From Bacteroidales bacterium (GTDB taxonomy: Bacteria > Bacteroidota > Bacteroidia > Bacteroidales > AUK083), in the NCBI GenBank assembly GCA_021158345.1, contig JAGGUV010000068.1, positions 1 through 34,535 of the forward strand: a stretch of DNA of 34,535 bases. Direction: 5' to 3'. The stretch's first letter is position 1. Each line of letters begins with the position of its first letter. Positions 24,577 through 33,464 of the stretch are shown piece by piece. A program made the position numbers and the translations under genes. The notes beneath the pieces are model-generated. The model was not told the origin of the DNA and did no database searches. It was given only the letters and a program-made list of their open reading frames with translations.

Positions 24577-27258
24577 TTATTCGCATTTTGAATATCCACA
24601 GCTTTTGCATATTAAACAACCGTCTTTGTAAATAAGACCATCTTTATCCCCACAGTTAGGGCATTCTTTTCCTGCAGCAGTACCGTCAGGGATATATTTT
24701 TTCAAAGCCCTTACAACACCATTCTTCCATGTATTAATAGTATCTGAATTAAGATTGAGATCTAAAATTAAATCAACAGCAAAAGGCAGAGGCATTCCAT
24801 GACGGAGAATACCAGAGATAAGTTTTGCATAATTCCAGAATTCTTTGTTAAAAGACCGTGAAAGTCCTTCAATTGTAATTTTATAACCCTGTTTATCAAG
24901 AAATTGAAAGTCATAACGAGCATGTTCCTGAGGGTTTTTAGCTTTCTCTTTAATTACCCATCCTTTAGTAACCCAAGGTGGTAAATAAAAATCATCTGCA
25001 TCACCTGTAAAAATCTCATAAGGTTTGCCATCAAGAAGACCGACAACAGCAATCCATTTATCATAATCATTTTGAAAACGAATAATTTCAGCGTTTAATT
25101 TTTTTGGTCTTTTAGGTGCTCTGGTATCATTAAATTCTTTTTTAGAATCATTTTTTTTATCGTTAACAAGTACGCCGGCACGTGAACCCTCACGGTATAT
25201 TGTCATACCCTTACAACCACTTTCCCATGCTGTTTGATATATTTCACTTACAAGACTTTCTGGAGTATTTTCCGGAACATTAACAGTAACACTTATTGAA
25301 TGGTCAACCCATTTTTGTATAGCACCTTGCATTTTTACCTTTTTTAGCCAGTCTACATCTTTGGATGTAGCTTTATAATAAGGTGATTTTTTAACAATAT
25401 TATTAAAGTCTTCATCATTTAAATTAAGAACTTCTTCAATATCATACCCTTTAACTTTTAACCATGTTTTAAAATTGTGATGAAGGACTCTAAATTCTTC
25501 CCATGAATCTCCTGTTTCATCAACAAAATCAATTTTAGTATTTTTATCATTAGGATTGACTTTTTTTCGACGTTTATATGAAATCATAAAAGCAGGTTCA
25601 ATGCCGGAGGTTGTTTGAGTACAAATACTAACACTACCTGTGGGAGCAACAGTAAGCAGAGCAATATTTCTACGACCTGTTGATGCCATTTTATAATATA
25701 GTTCAGGATATTCTTCTTTAATACGAAGTATCATAGGATTGTTTTTTTCTTTGTTAAAATCAAAGATAGGAAATGCTCCTCTTTCCTGAGCCATATTAAC
25801 AGAAGAAGAATAAGCTTCAAGAGCTAATAATTTATGCACTTCTGTAGAAAATTTTATTGCATCATCTGAACCATATCTTGAGCCAAGAGCAGCAAGCATA
25901 TCGCCTTCAGCAGTAATTCCTAATCCTGTTCTACGTCCCTGAACTGCTTTTCTTTTAATATTCTCCCATAATTTTCTTTCTATTCTTTTTACTTCATCAT
26001 CTTCAGGATCAGAATTAATTTTATCAAGAATTTTATCAATTTTTTCTATTTCCAAATCTATAATATCATCCATTATGCGTTGTGCATAATGAACATGTTC
26101 TGAGAATAATTTTGAGTTGAAACTGGCATTTTCTGTAAAAGGATTTTCAACATAAGAATACAGATTTATTGCAAGTAATCTACAACTATCATAAGGGCAA
26201 AGAGGTATTTCTCCACAAGGATTAGTAGAAACGGTTTTAAAGCCCATATCAGAGTATGAATCAGCAACAGATTCCTTAGTAATAGTATCCCAGAAAAGTA
26301 TTCCGGGCTCAGCGGATTTCCAAGCATTATGAATGATTTTATTCCATAATTTTCTGGCATTAATTTTTCTTATAATTTTAGGATTATCAGAATCAATAGG
26401 AAATTGTTGAGTATATTCTTTATCTTCAATGACAGCTTTCATAAACTCGTTATCAATTTTAACAGATATATTGGCACCTGTAACTTTTCCAAGTTTCATT
26501 TTAGCGTCAATAAAATCTTCTGCATCAGGATGTTTTATTGAGATAGAAAGCATTAAAGCACCCCTTCTGCCATCTTGAGCTACTTCTCTGGTAGAATTTG
26601 AGTATCTTTCCATAAAAGGGATAATGCCTGTTGAGGTGAGAGCAGTATTATTTACTTTGCTGCCTTTGGGTCTTATAAATGAAAGATCATGTCCTACTCC
26701 TCCTCTTCGTTTCATCAATTGAACTTGTTCTTGATCAATTTTTAATATGCCTCCGTATGAGTCAGAAGACGTATCATTACCTATTACAAAACAATTAGAC
26801 AAGGAAGAAACCTGGAAATCATTTCCTATTCCTGCCATTGGACTGCCTTGTGGTATTATATATTTAAAATCTTTTAATAAATTATAAATTTTCTCCTCAC
26901 TCATGGGAGAAATATATTTATTCTCAATACGTGCAATTTCTTTGGCTAATCTTCTATGCATATCATCCGGTGTTAATTCAAATAAATCACCTTCGCTATT
27001 TTTTAAAGCATATTTTGATACCCATACATTAGCTGCTAATGTGTCTCCTTTAAAATATTCGGTTGATTTTTCTATCGCCTCTTTTTCAGAATATTTTTGT
27101 CTGATTGTTTCTTGTTTCTCTTCCCGCATTAATTCTTCTTCATTATTATTTATTTTTGGTCTTTCCCGTTCTTCTAAAATTTTATTATGAAAAGTTTCAG
27201 TTTTTTCCTTCCTTGTTATATTTAAATTTTTTAAAGATGTAAATAGATTTTCGTTCAT
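24577..27258 (-). CDS. nrdJ: Adenosylcobalamin-dependent (class II) ribonucleotide reductase
   Basis: 893 residues. Reduces ribonucleotides to deoxyribonucleotides using a radical made from adenosylcobalamin, with no oxygen needed. Seen: 'QGSPMAGIGNDFQVSSLSNCFV' (redox Cys156), the radical-cysteine motif 'STNPCGEIPL' (Cys348), the second redox Cys359 ('DSCRLLAINL'), 'TVAPTGSVSICTQTTSGIEPAF', 'YREGSRAGVLV' and a C-terminal Cys cluster 'ECPNCGDKDGLIYKDGC' plus 'CKSCGYSKC' serving as zinc ribbon and reducing shuttle. The first 65 residues are a Glu/Lys-rich extension without clear domain. There is no nrdB or nrdG-type partner, in keeping with class II. No cobalamin riboswitch is visible in the 238 bases upstream. 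Confidence 0.95.
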   Translation of the reverse strand: MNENLFTSLKNLNITRKEKTETFHNKILEERERPKINNNEEELMREEKQETIRQKYSEKEAIEKSTEYFKGDTLAANVWVSKYALKNSEGDLFELTPDDMHRRLAKEIARIENKYISPMSEEKIYNLLKDFKYIIPQGSPMAGIGNDFQVSSLSNCFVIGNDTSSDSYGGILKIDQEQVQLMKRRGGVGHDLSFIRPKGSKVNNTALTSTGIIPFMERYSNSTREVAQDGRRGALMLSISIKHPDAEDFIDAKMKLGKVTGANISVKIDNEFMKAVIEDKEYTQQFPIDSDNPKIIRKINARKLWNKIIHNAWKSAEPGILFWDTITKESVADSYSDMGFKTVSTNPCGEIPLCPYDSCRLLAINLYSYVENPFTENASFNSKLFSEHVHYAQRIMDDIIDLEIEKIDKILDKINSDPEDDEVKRIERKLWENIKRKAVQGRRTGLGITAEGDMLAALGSRYGSDDAIKFSTEVHKLLALEAYSSSVNMAQERGAFPIFDFNKEKNNPMILRIKEEYPELYYKMASTGRRNIALLTVAPTGSVSICTQTTSGIEPAFMISYKRRKKVNPNDKNTKIDFVDETGDSWEEFRVLHHNFKTWLKVKGYDIEEVLNLNDEDFNNIVKKSPYYKATSKDVDWLKKVKMQGAIQKWVDHSISVTVNVPENTPESLVSEIYQTAWESGCKGMTIYREGSRAGVLVNDKKNDSKKEFNDTRAPKRPKKLNAEIIRFQNDYDKWIAVVGLLDGKPYEIFTGDADDFYLPPWVTKGWVIKEKAKNPQEHARYDFQFLDKQGYKITIEGLSRSFNKEFWNYAKLISGILRHGMPLPFAVDLILDLNLNSDTINTWKNGVVRALKKYIPDGTAAGKECPNCGDKDGLIYKDGCLICKSCGYSKCE

Positions 27259-27496
27259 TTTTAAAATTTTTAATGTAGCAATAAATGTATCTTGTTGAAA
27301 ATGAAAGCTTAATGAAAAAAATTTTTGAAAAATTTAGTTTAACGAATTTATAATACAATGAACTTAAAAGCAAAAACAGTTATTAACATTTTTAACAGTA
27401 TTGTTTATAATTTGTTGAGTTAAAAATCATTAAAAAATGATAAGATTTTTTTTACAGAGTAAAAGGTTAATTTACAAAAGGATAAAAGGGAAAAGT

Positions 27497-30400
27497 CTAA
27501 AAATCAAGGCTTAATGAAATATAAAAACGAGGTTCAGGTTTCTTGTTTTCTTCTATACCCCACGCCCAGTCAGCTCTTACAAAATATCCTAATAAACGTG
27601 TCCTTAATCCAAAACCATAACCTGCAACTAATGGAGATTTTTGTGTTTGTATCTTTATTTTAATAGGTCCCTGATAAATATATTTTGTGTTCCAGATATT
27701 TTCTTCTGAGTATGGATTGAAACCATTCCATGCTGATCCTACATCTGCAAAACCAACTATCTGAAAATTGTTAAAAAAATCTGATTTTATTGGCCTGTTG
27801 GCAAAATATTTAAATATTGGAAATCTTAATTCGCTGTTAATGACAAAAAAACTTGTCCCATTTCTTATATTTTGTTTAAAACCGCGTAGGTTTGTTGCTA
27901 AGCTTTGATATGTATAATTTTTACTGTAATCAACTTCTATATTTCTATTAAATTTTGGATTTATCCAATTGTCAACACCACCGAGATAATAAATTAATTT
28001 ATTCTTCCCAAAAGAAGTGCTTGTGGCAAATCTGTTTGCCCAAATAAATGTACGATGAATTTTTTGATAATTTCTAAAATCAAAACCTAAAACAAATAAA
28101 TTTTTATTGGTTTTTTCTATTGTCTGATAATATTCAAACCAAAGTTTATATCTTGTTCCGTAATAAATATTTAATGCAGGCGAACTTGTATTGTCAAAAA
28201 TATATTCGGTTTTAACACCAGTCCAGTATTCGTGTTTGTCAGGAATAAGAAGATTATATCGGTCTGTTGAAAGGTATGATAATCTTTCGTCCCTAACTGT
28301 TACACTACCTTTTATGCATGACACCTGGCTAAATGGCCATTTTAAAATATAATAAAATTCATTTGAAACGTGTTTTATTAATGAATATTCCTGGCTCTCC
28401 TGCATTATTTTTCTGTGATAAACATATTCTTTATTTAGCCTTTTTTTATAATTGCTATAGCTTAAAACATATTCATTGTTTTTTAAATCTGACGATAATT
28501 TTATTCCACCTGTAATCCTGTAATCTTCTAAAAGATCGGAAATGCCAACTTTAAAGAACCCGCTAAATCCTGGGCTCAAATATATAGGAGTCTTTCCTCC
28601 TGTAAAAGGCTGATATGAATAATTCAGAAAAGCAAAATCCATTTGTGTGAGCATCTCGTTAATGGAATATTCCACATCATAATTCAACTTTTTCGGAAGA
28701 ATAAATTTTAATGGTCGTTTTTGACTTTGATATAATGATTTGTTTTTTTTGGTTTTAACGAGTTTAAAAAAATGTGGTTTTTTACTTATTGTAGAATTAA
28801 TTTTTTTATCAGCAAATGTCTTTGTTTTATGGATTTTTTCTTTTGTCCATACATTTGAAAACCTTTTCTTTTTCTTACGCGAAATTTTTGGTATAATGCT
28901 GTCTGCATCTGTAATAAATATTTTTTTGTTGTTTGTGTCTGTAACAATAGTGCTTATTCTTTCATTGATTATTTGTTTGGGCTTTTTTATAAAATTTGTT
29001 CCAAAATTTGTTGTTTCAAGATTGGTTTTTGATAAATTATTAACTAAAGGCAAATCATAAGCATACATATTATATTTACTTTTATTAAATATAATTTCAG
29101 TAATTTTTGATACAGAAGGAGTAATATTTTGCTCAAGAATATTCCGGGAATAATTAGTAACAGCCCATGATTTTGTAAAATATCTGTAATGTATTGTTGT
29201 GTCGATAAATGAAATTGTACTGTCGAAATGTGCGATATAACGATTATAAATACCATTATTATCAGCAAGATATGTTATGTTGTCATCATCGTATTTTTGA
29301 GGCATAGTTTCATTAACAAATGGTGTGTTAGTAATTTTTTTCAGAGTATTTTTTTTCTCCGCAAAATCATACAAATAAATATCTTTAAACTTTGTAATGT
29401 TAATTATGCTGTCTTTGTTATCGGAAAGTAATAATTTATTACCGCGATTCGATGAAAAGACAATGTTTTTTGAATCGTTAATAAACCTCGGATTTAAATC
29501 ATCAAAAATGTCATTGGTTATCTGTTCATAAGAATTTGCTGCAATATCATAAATAAAAATATCTGATTTGCCTTTTTTTACAGCAGAAATCACAAAATAT
29601 TTTGCATCATCCGAATATGAAAAATCAAGTATTTTTTCAAATTGATATAAATATCTTTTATCAATTTTTTTTGTTTTGGGATTATAAAAGCAAAGAAATA
29701 TTTTTCCTTTATCTTCAATAATAAAAGAGAGTATTTGGCCTGAAGGATGCCATGCTAAAATAGGGTATGATAAATCATTTTTTTCTTCAAGTTTATACCC
29801 TGCTTTAAATATTTTTTTTCTTTTTTTTGTATTAACATTATAAATATAAATTTTATATTGGCCTGATTCATTTGTTGTATATGCTAAATATTCTCCCTTA
29901 GGGTTATATTTTAACTGAGAATAGATTTTGTTTTTATTAAATTTTTTAAGCACAAAATTATCAGAAGACACATCGGAATAATCGCCATTTTCTGAATATT
30001 TATCATAATAATATTTATACCAATTATTAATTAAAGCTTTGTATGGGACATTTAAAACTAATAAAAAACCATCTTTAATATTTCTGTTGGCTTTAATAAT
30101 ATCAATAATATTTACCACAGTTGATACTCCGTAAATGTCACCAATATATTTCCATAATGAATGACCTGCATATAATGCATCTTTGCCTGTGAGTTTATTA
30201 ATTTTTTTGTATCTCCCTGACAGAATTCCATCTTTAACATTATTGTCAATATCATTATTCCAATCTTCAGACAAAAATGATATCAGACCTTTTTTATACC
30301 AATCGGGAAAAATGATTAAATTGGTGTTTTTTATCTTTGACCCCATACTGCTGCCGTATAGTATCTGATTTACAGTTAATTCGTAAATACCGGAACGTAT

Positions 30401-30847
30401 TTGTTTTTCAAAATCATTATGATCGCCATTGAAATATAAGAAAATTTTATTGCCGATAATATGGGTTATTCCTCCAATATTGTAGTGCGCATCAACTTCT
30501 AATCCAATATTGCTTTGTTTCAGGTCGGTTAAATTATTATAAACAATAAATTGTATTTTGTCTTCGAGTTTTACATTTAATTTTCTTTCACATTCCTTTA
30601 GGGCTGAGTTAGCATATTTTGCTGTGTATATTGCCAGATTTTTTCCGTTCAAATAAAAATAAATATCAAATTTATCAAATTTATAATATGTCCAAAAAAA
30701 ATCATTATACTGAACTCTGTTTTTGCCAAAATCTATCTGAGAACCATTATAATACTGAGCTAAAACCGGAAATTTATTTAGGCATAAAAATACTATTATT
30801 ATTATTTTTAAATGTTTTAAAACATTTTTATTTATGCCTGAGCTCAT
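27497..30847 (-). CDS. Pseudo-peptidase / TolB-like propeller / Omp85-like barrel fusion
   Basis: 1116 residues from ATG 30847; the open frame reaches 30895, but that is inside the promoter. A signal peptide ends near 'FPVLAQ' (residue 31). Domain 1 (about 45-290) resembles the peptidase-MA-like gluzincin domains found ahead of propellers in Bacteroidota, but where HELTH is expected it reads 'YELTVN' (155-160), and the usual 'EGLAEY' helix reads 'KKGLISFLSE', so catalysis is unlikely. Domain 2 (about 305-590) has TolB/PD40 blades ('YNPKGEYLAYTTNESGQYKIYIYNV', 'FVISAVKKGKSDIFIYDI', 'NDSKNIVFSSNRGN'). A basic linker follows. The C-terminus (about 780-1116) is an Omp85/surface-antigen barrel: 'LATNLRGFKQNIRNGTSFFVINSELRFPIFKY', 'VGFADVGSAWNG', ending 'FYISLSLDF'. 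Role unknown, probably outer-membrane. Confidence 0.8.
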   Translation of the reverse strand: MSSGINKNVLKHLKIIIIVFLCLNKFPVLAQYYNGSQIDFGKNRVQYNDFFWTYYKFDKFDIYFYLNGKNLAIYTAKYANSALKECERKLNVKLEDKIQFIVYNNLTDLKQSNIGLEVDAHYNIGGITHIIGNKIFLYFNGDHNDFEKQIRSGIYELTVNQILYGSSMGSKIKNTNLIIFPDWYKKGLISFLSEDWNNDIDNNVKDGILSGRYKKINKLTGKDALYAGHSLWKYIGDIYGVSTVVNIIDIIKANRNIKDGFLLVLNVPYKALINNWYKYYYDKYSENGDYSDVSSDNFVLKKFNKNKIYSQLKYNPKGEYLAYTTNESGQYKIYIYNVNTKKRKKIFKAGYKLEEKNDLSYPILAWHPSGQILSFIIEDKGKIFLCFYNPKTKKIDKRYLYQFEKILDFSYSDDAKYFVISAVKKGKSDIFIYDIAANSYEQITNDIFDDLNPRFINDSKNIVFSSNRGNKLLLSDNKDSIINITKFKDIYLYDFAEKKNTLKKITNTPFVNETMPQKYDDDNITYLADNNGIYNRYIAHFDSTISFIDTTIHYRYFTKSWAVTNYSRNILEQNITPSVSKITEIIFNKSKYNMYAYDLPLVNNLSKTNLETTNFGTNFIKKPKQIINERISTIVTDTNNKKIFITDADSIIPKISRKKKKRFSNVWTKEKIHKTKTFADKKINSTISKKPHFFKLVKTKKNKSLYQSQKRPLKFILPKKLNYDVEYSINEMLTQMDFAFLNYSYQPFTGGKTPIYLSPGFSGFFKVGISDLLEDYRITGGIKLSSDLKNNEYVLSYSNYKKRLNKEYVYHRKIMQESQEYSLIKHVSNEFYYILKWPFSQVSCIKGSVTVRDERLSYLSTDRYNLLIPDKHEYWTGVKTEYIFDNTSSPALNIYYGTRYKLWFEYYQTIEKTNKNLFVLGFDFRNYQKIHRTFIWANRFATSTSFGKNKLIYYLGGVDNWINPKFNRNIEVDYSKNYTYQSLATNLRGFKQNIRNGTSFFVINSELRFPIFKYFANRPIKSDFFNNFQIVGFADVGSAWNGFNPYSEENIWNTKYIYQGPIKIKIQTQKSPLVAGYGFGLRTRLLGYFVRADWAWGIEENKKPEPRFYISLSLDF

Positions 30848-30892
30848 AAAATTATCTGAAAAATTATTAATTGTAAAAAAAATAATGCTGTA

Positions 30893-30920
30893 CAAAATTA
30901 AACAATATTTTTTATTTCAA
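30893..30920 (-). promoter_or_regulatory. Promoter of the barrel-fusion gene
   Basis: Minus strand: TTG (30920-30918), a 17-base spacer, then TAATTTTG (30900-30893), which is an exact TAnnTTTG. It fits the TTG-N17-23-TAnnTTTG form known from Flavobacterium. The gene start at 30847 follows by 45 bases. Confidence 0.55.
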
Positions 30921-30932
30921 TAGATAATAATG

Positions 30933-30963
30933 TTTTATCGTTTAATGTCTTTTTCTATCTTTG
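30933..30963 (+). promoter_or_regulatory. Promoter of the MBL-fold hydrolase gene
   Basis: TATCTTTG (30956-30963), exact TAnnTTTG, with TTTT at 30933-30936 19 bases upstream. It is divergent from the barrel-gene promoter some 15 bases away. It shows that the long open frame starting at 30930 cannot be translated from that start. Confidence 0.6.
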
Positions 30964-30986
30964 TTTTTTTAAAAATCAATAATGTA

Positions 30987-31631
30987 ATGATAAACATTAA
31001 AACCTTTGTCTTTAATTTCATACAGACAAATACTTATGTTTTGTATGATGAAACAAAAGAATGTGTAATAATTGACAGTGCATGTAATGAAGATATAGAA
31101 AGAGAAGAATTAAAAAATTTTATAACAGAACATGGTCTATTGCCAAAAAGATTATTGAATACACATTGTCATGTTGACCATGTTATTGGCAACCAGTTTA
31201 TTATTGATAATTATAATATTGGATACGAAGCTCATGCTGACGGAAAATTATTTTGGGAAATGGCTTCGGAATTTGGTTCTGTTTTTAATTTTAAAATTAA
31301 CGATTTTCCAAAACCTGTTAATTTTCTTAAACATGGTGATAAAATAAATTTTGGCGTATCAGAGCTTGATGTTGTTTACACTCCCGGACATGCTGATGGC
31401 AGCATTTGTTTTATTAACAGAAAACAAAAATTTATTATTGTCGGTGATGTATTATTTAAAGATAGTATTGGCAGAACCGATTTGCCAACAGGAAATTATG
31501 ATGTGCTAATTAAAAGTATTAAAAATCAATTGTTTACTTTGGATGATGATTTTATCGTTTATACAGGCCATGGTCCTTCAACGACAATTGGATATGAAAA
31601 GAAAAACAATCAGTTTTTAAAAGGCATTTAA
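30987..31631 (+). CDS. MBL-fold metallo-hydrolase, glyoxalase II-like (YcbL type)
   Basis: 214 residues from ATG 30987, chosen because the promoter lies just upstream and the family begins 'MINIKTFVFNFIQTNTYVLYD'. The metal motif HxHxDH is intact ('NTHCHVDHVIGN'), followed by 'YTPGHADGSICFI' and 'IIVGDVLFKDSIGRTDLPTGNYDVLIKSI' and the last ligand 'VYTGHGPSTTIGYEKKNN'. These short proteins lack the C-terminal substrate-binding domain of true glyoxalase II and are usually grouped with YcbL; hydrolysis of S-lactoylglutathione or another thioester is plausible but unproven, since Bacteroidota often lack glutathione. Single-gene unit, cytoplasmic, convergent with the glycosyltransferase. Confidence 0.88.
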   Translation: MINIKTFVFNFIQTNTYVLYDETKECVIIDSACNEDIEREELKNFITEHGLLPKRLLNTHCHVDHVIGNQFIIDNYNIGYEAHADGKLFWEMASEFGSVFNFKINDFPKPVNFLKHGDKINFGVSELDVVYTPGHADGSICFINRKQKFIIVGDVLFKDSIGRTDLPTGNYDVLIKSIKNQLFTLDDDFIVYTGHGPSTTIGYEKKNNQFLKGI

Positions 31632-31639
31632 TTTTTGTT

Positions 31640-32623
31640 TTAAAAATGTTTATTAATAATTTGAATAATTTCATTTTCATTGATATTATTCATGCAATTA
31701 AAATGTTTTTTGGGACATTTTTTAAATCCTATTTTAGTACAAGGTCTGCATTTTAATCCTTTTGTTTCAAAAATTATAGATTTGTTTTCATTTGTCAGAT
31801 AAGGATACATGCCGAATTCAGGAACTGTGTTTCCCCAAACAGAAATTATTTTTTTATTGAAAGCTGCTGCAATATGCATTAAACCTGTATCATTTGTAAT
31901 TACAATATCTGCTTGTTTTATTATTGAAGCCGATTGATTAATATTATATAATCCGCATACATTTATCACATTATTACCTGTCTGTTTTTTGATATAATCG
32001 CCTCTTTGCTTGTCTTCCTTGCCTCCTAAAATTATTGCAGGCTTATTTATTTTATTGCAGATATTAATTATTTTTTGACTGGGAAAAAGTTTTGTAAAAT
32101 GATTTCCTCCTATAACAAAAGCAATGTAGCCATCATTTAATTTTGATGATAATGTCGAAAGATTTATTTCATCATTTTCAGGAATAAAATAATCAAGTCC
32201 TGCATTATCATTTTTGACATTTAATTTTTTTACAGTTTTAAAATACCTGTCAACAATATGAATTTTTGGGAGTAAGTTAATCTTAAAATTTACAAGTATC
32301 CATTTTTTAATATTTAATTTATTAAAAGCCGAATAAGGTTTTCTTAATTTAAAAATAACATATTTTGTCCTTATATTTTTATGAAGGTCTACAATAAAAT
32401 CATAGTTTTCTTTTTTAAGTTCAGGGATTAATGCGCTTAATTTTTTTTCGAGAGAAATGATTTTATCAATATACGGATTTTGTTTTAATACAGGTACAAA
32501 CTGTTTTTTAGTAAGATAATGTATTTCTGAATTTTTTAATTGTTTTTTTAAACATCTGATAACAGGTGTTGTTAAAACGATATCTCCTATTGAGCTGAAT
32601 CTTATAATGAGTATTTTTTTCAA
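31640..32623 (-). CDS. Glycosyltransferase family 9 (heptosyltransferase-like)
   Basis: 327 residues. The N-terminus 'KKILIIRFSSIGDIVLTTPVIRCLKK' and the C-terminal half 'YIAFVIGGNHFTKLFPSQKIINI', 'PAIILGGKEDKQRGDYI', 'ADIVITNDTGLMHIAAAFNKKIISVWGNT' identify GT9 transferases that add heptose or another sugar to lipopolysaccharide core at the cytoplasmic face. A Cys-rich end 'GLKCRPCTKIGFKKCPKKHFNC' is common in Bacteroidota members. The start is TTG at 32623: it gives the family's exact N-terminus and no ATG lies nearby in frame. With a -7 box at 32646-32639 the mRNA would be almost leaderless. Sugar donor not determined. Confidence 0.85.
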   Translation of the reverse strand: MKKILIIRFSSIGDIVLTTPVIRCLKKQLKNSEIHYLTKKQFVPVLKQNPYIDKIISLEKKLSALIPELKKENYDFIVDLHKNIRTKYVIFKLRKPYSAFNKLNIKKWILVNFKINLLPKIHIVDRYFKTVKKLNVKNDNAGLDYFIPENDEINLSTLSSKLNDGYIAFVIGGNHFTKLFPSQKIINICNKINKPAIILGGKEDKQRGDYIKKQTGNNVINVCGLYNINQSASIIKQADIVITNDTGLMHIAAAFNKKIISVWGNTVPEFGMYPYLTNENKSIIFETKGLKCRPCTKIGFKKCPKKHFNCMNNINENEIIQIINKHF

Positions 32624-32638
32624 AAAATTTTTTTTTTA

Positions 32639-32646
32639 CAAAAATA
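32639..32646 (-). promoter_or_regulatory. Candidate -7 box of the glycosyltransferase gene
   Basis: Minus strand TATTTTTG (32646-32639) fits TAnnTTTG; the TTG start follows after 15 bases. No -33 element is obvious in the A+T-rich upstream DNA. Confidence 0.4.
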
Positions 32647-32693
32647 AAAAATATTAAAAGCAGTTAATATTAATTATTTAATAATTTTATAAA

Positions 32694-33464
32694 ATGGTTT
32701 TTGTAGATACACACACACATTTATATCTCGATGAATTTGATGAAGACAGGGAAAAAGTCTTAAAAAATGCTTTTGATAAAAAAGTAAATTATCTGCTTTT
32801 CCCTAATGTTGACACAACAACTATTGATAAAATGCTTGAAGTGTGTAGTATTCGTCCTGATAATTATTTTCCGATGTTAGGATTGCATCCTAGTTCTGTT
32901 AAGAATAATTATAAAAACGATTTAGAAAAATTAGAAGAGTATTTTTTAAAAAATAAATTTTATGCAATAGGAGAAATAGGTATTGATTTATATTGGGATA
33001 AAACTTTTATTAAAGAACAGGAGATTGTTTTTAAACATCAAATTTTACTTGCAGAAAAATACGACTTGCCTGTAGTAATACATTCAAGAAATTCTTTTAA
33101 CGAAATTTATAATATTCTTTTGGAAAATAAAAATTTGAATTTAAGAGGTGTTTTTCATTGTTTTACAGGAACACTCGAACAAGCTGAAAAAATTATTGCT
33201 CTTGGCTTTAAACTGGGAATTGGCGGAGTTGTTACATTTAAAAATTCAGGTCTTGACAGAGTTGTTAAGGAAATAGATTTAAAAAATATTTTATTAGAAA
33301 CAGATTCTCCATATCTCACTCCTGTTCCATTCAGAGGAAAAAGAAACGAAAGTGCAAATATTTATTATATTGCAAAAAAAATTGCCGAGATAAAAAATTT
33401 TTCTCTTGAACAAATTGCTCAGGCTACAACTAATAATGCTGTTGAACTTTTTAAATTTATATAA
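32694..33464 (+). CDS. tatD: TatD-family metal-dependent DNase
   Basis: 256 residues, normal for TatD hydrolases. Metal ligands are seen in 'FVDTHTHLYLDEFDEDRE' (HxH), 'YAIGEIGIDLYWDKTFIKEQEIVFKHQ' (Glu), 'LPVVIHSRNSF' (His), 'GVFHCFTGTLEQAEKI' (His) and 'ILLETDSPYLTPVPFRGKRNES' (Asp). Such proteins are cytoplasmic TIM-barrel 3'-5' nucleases linked to DNA repair or quality control, and they do not belong to the Tat export machinery despite the name. The asparaginase ATG follows the stop codon directly (TAA then ATG), so the genes are co-transcribed and likely translationally coupled. tatD-asparaginase pairing is, to my knowledge, common in Bacteroidota. Confidence 0.93.
   Translation: MVFVDTHTHLYLDEFDEDREKVLKNAFDKKVNYLLFPNVDTTTIDKMLEVCSIRPDNYFPMLGLHPSSVKNNYKNDLEKLEEYFLKNKFYAIGEIGIDLYWDKTFIKEQEIVFKHQILLAEKYDLPVVIHSRNSFNEIYNILLENKNLNLRGVFHCFTGTLEQAEKIIALGFKLGIGGVVTFKNSGLDRVVKEIDLKNILLETDSPYLTPVPFRGKRNESANIYYIAKKIAEIKNFSLEQIAQATTNNAVELFKFI

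Noticed and set aside
27259-27496. Possible cobalamin riboswitch upstream of the class II ribonucleotide reductase.
   Set aside because: No B12-box-like or other conserved aptamer sequence is visible; the region is low-complexity A-T DNA with only imperfect promoter-like strings.
30930-30986. Upstream in-frame ATG as start of the MBL hydrolase.
   Set aside because: The -7 box at 30956-30963 lies inside this stretch, so the transcript would begin after that ATG; the family N-terminus matches ATG 30987.
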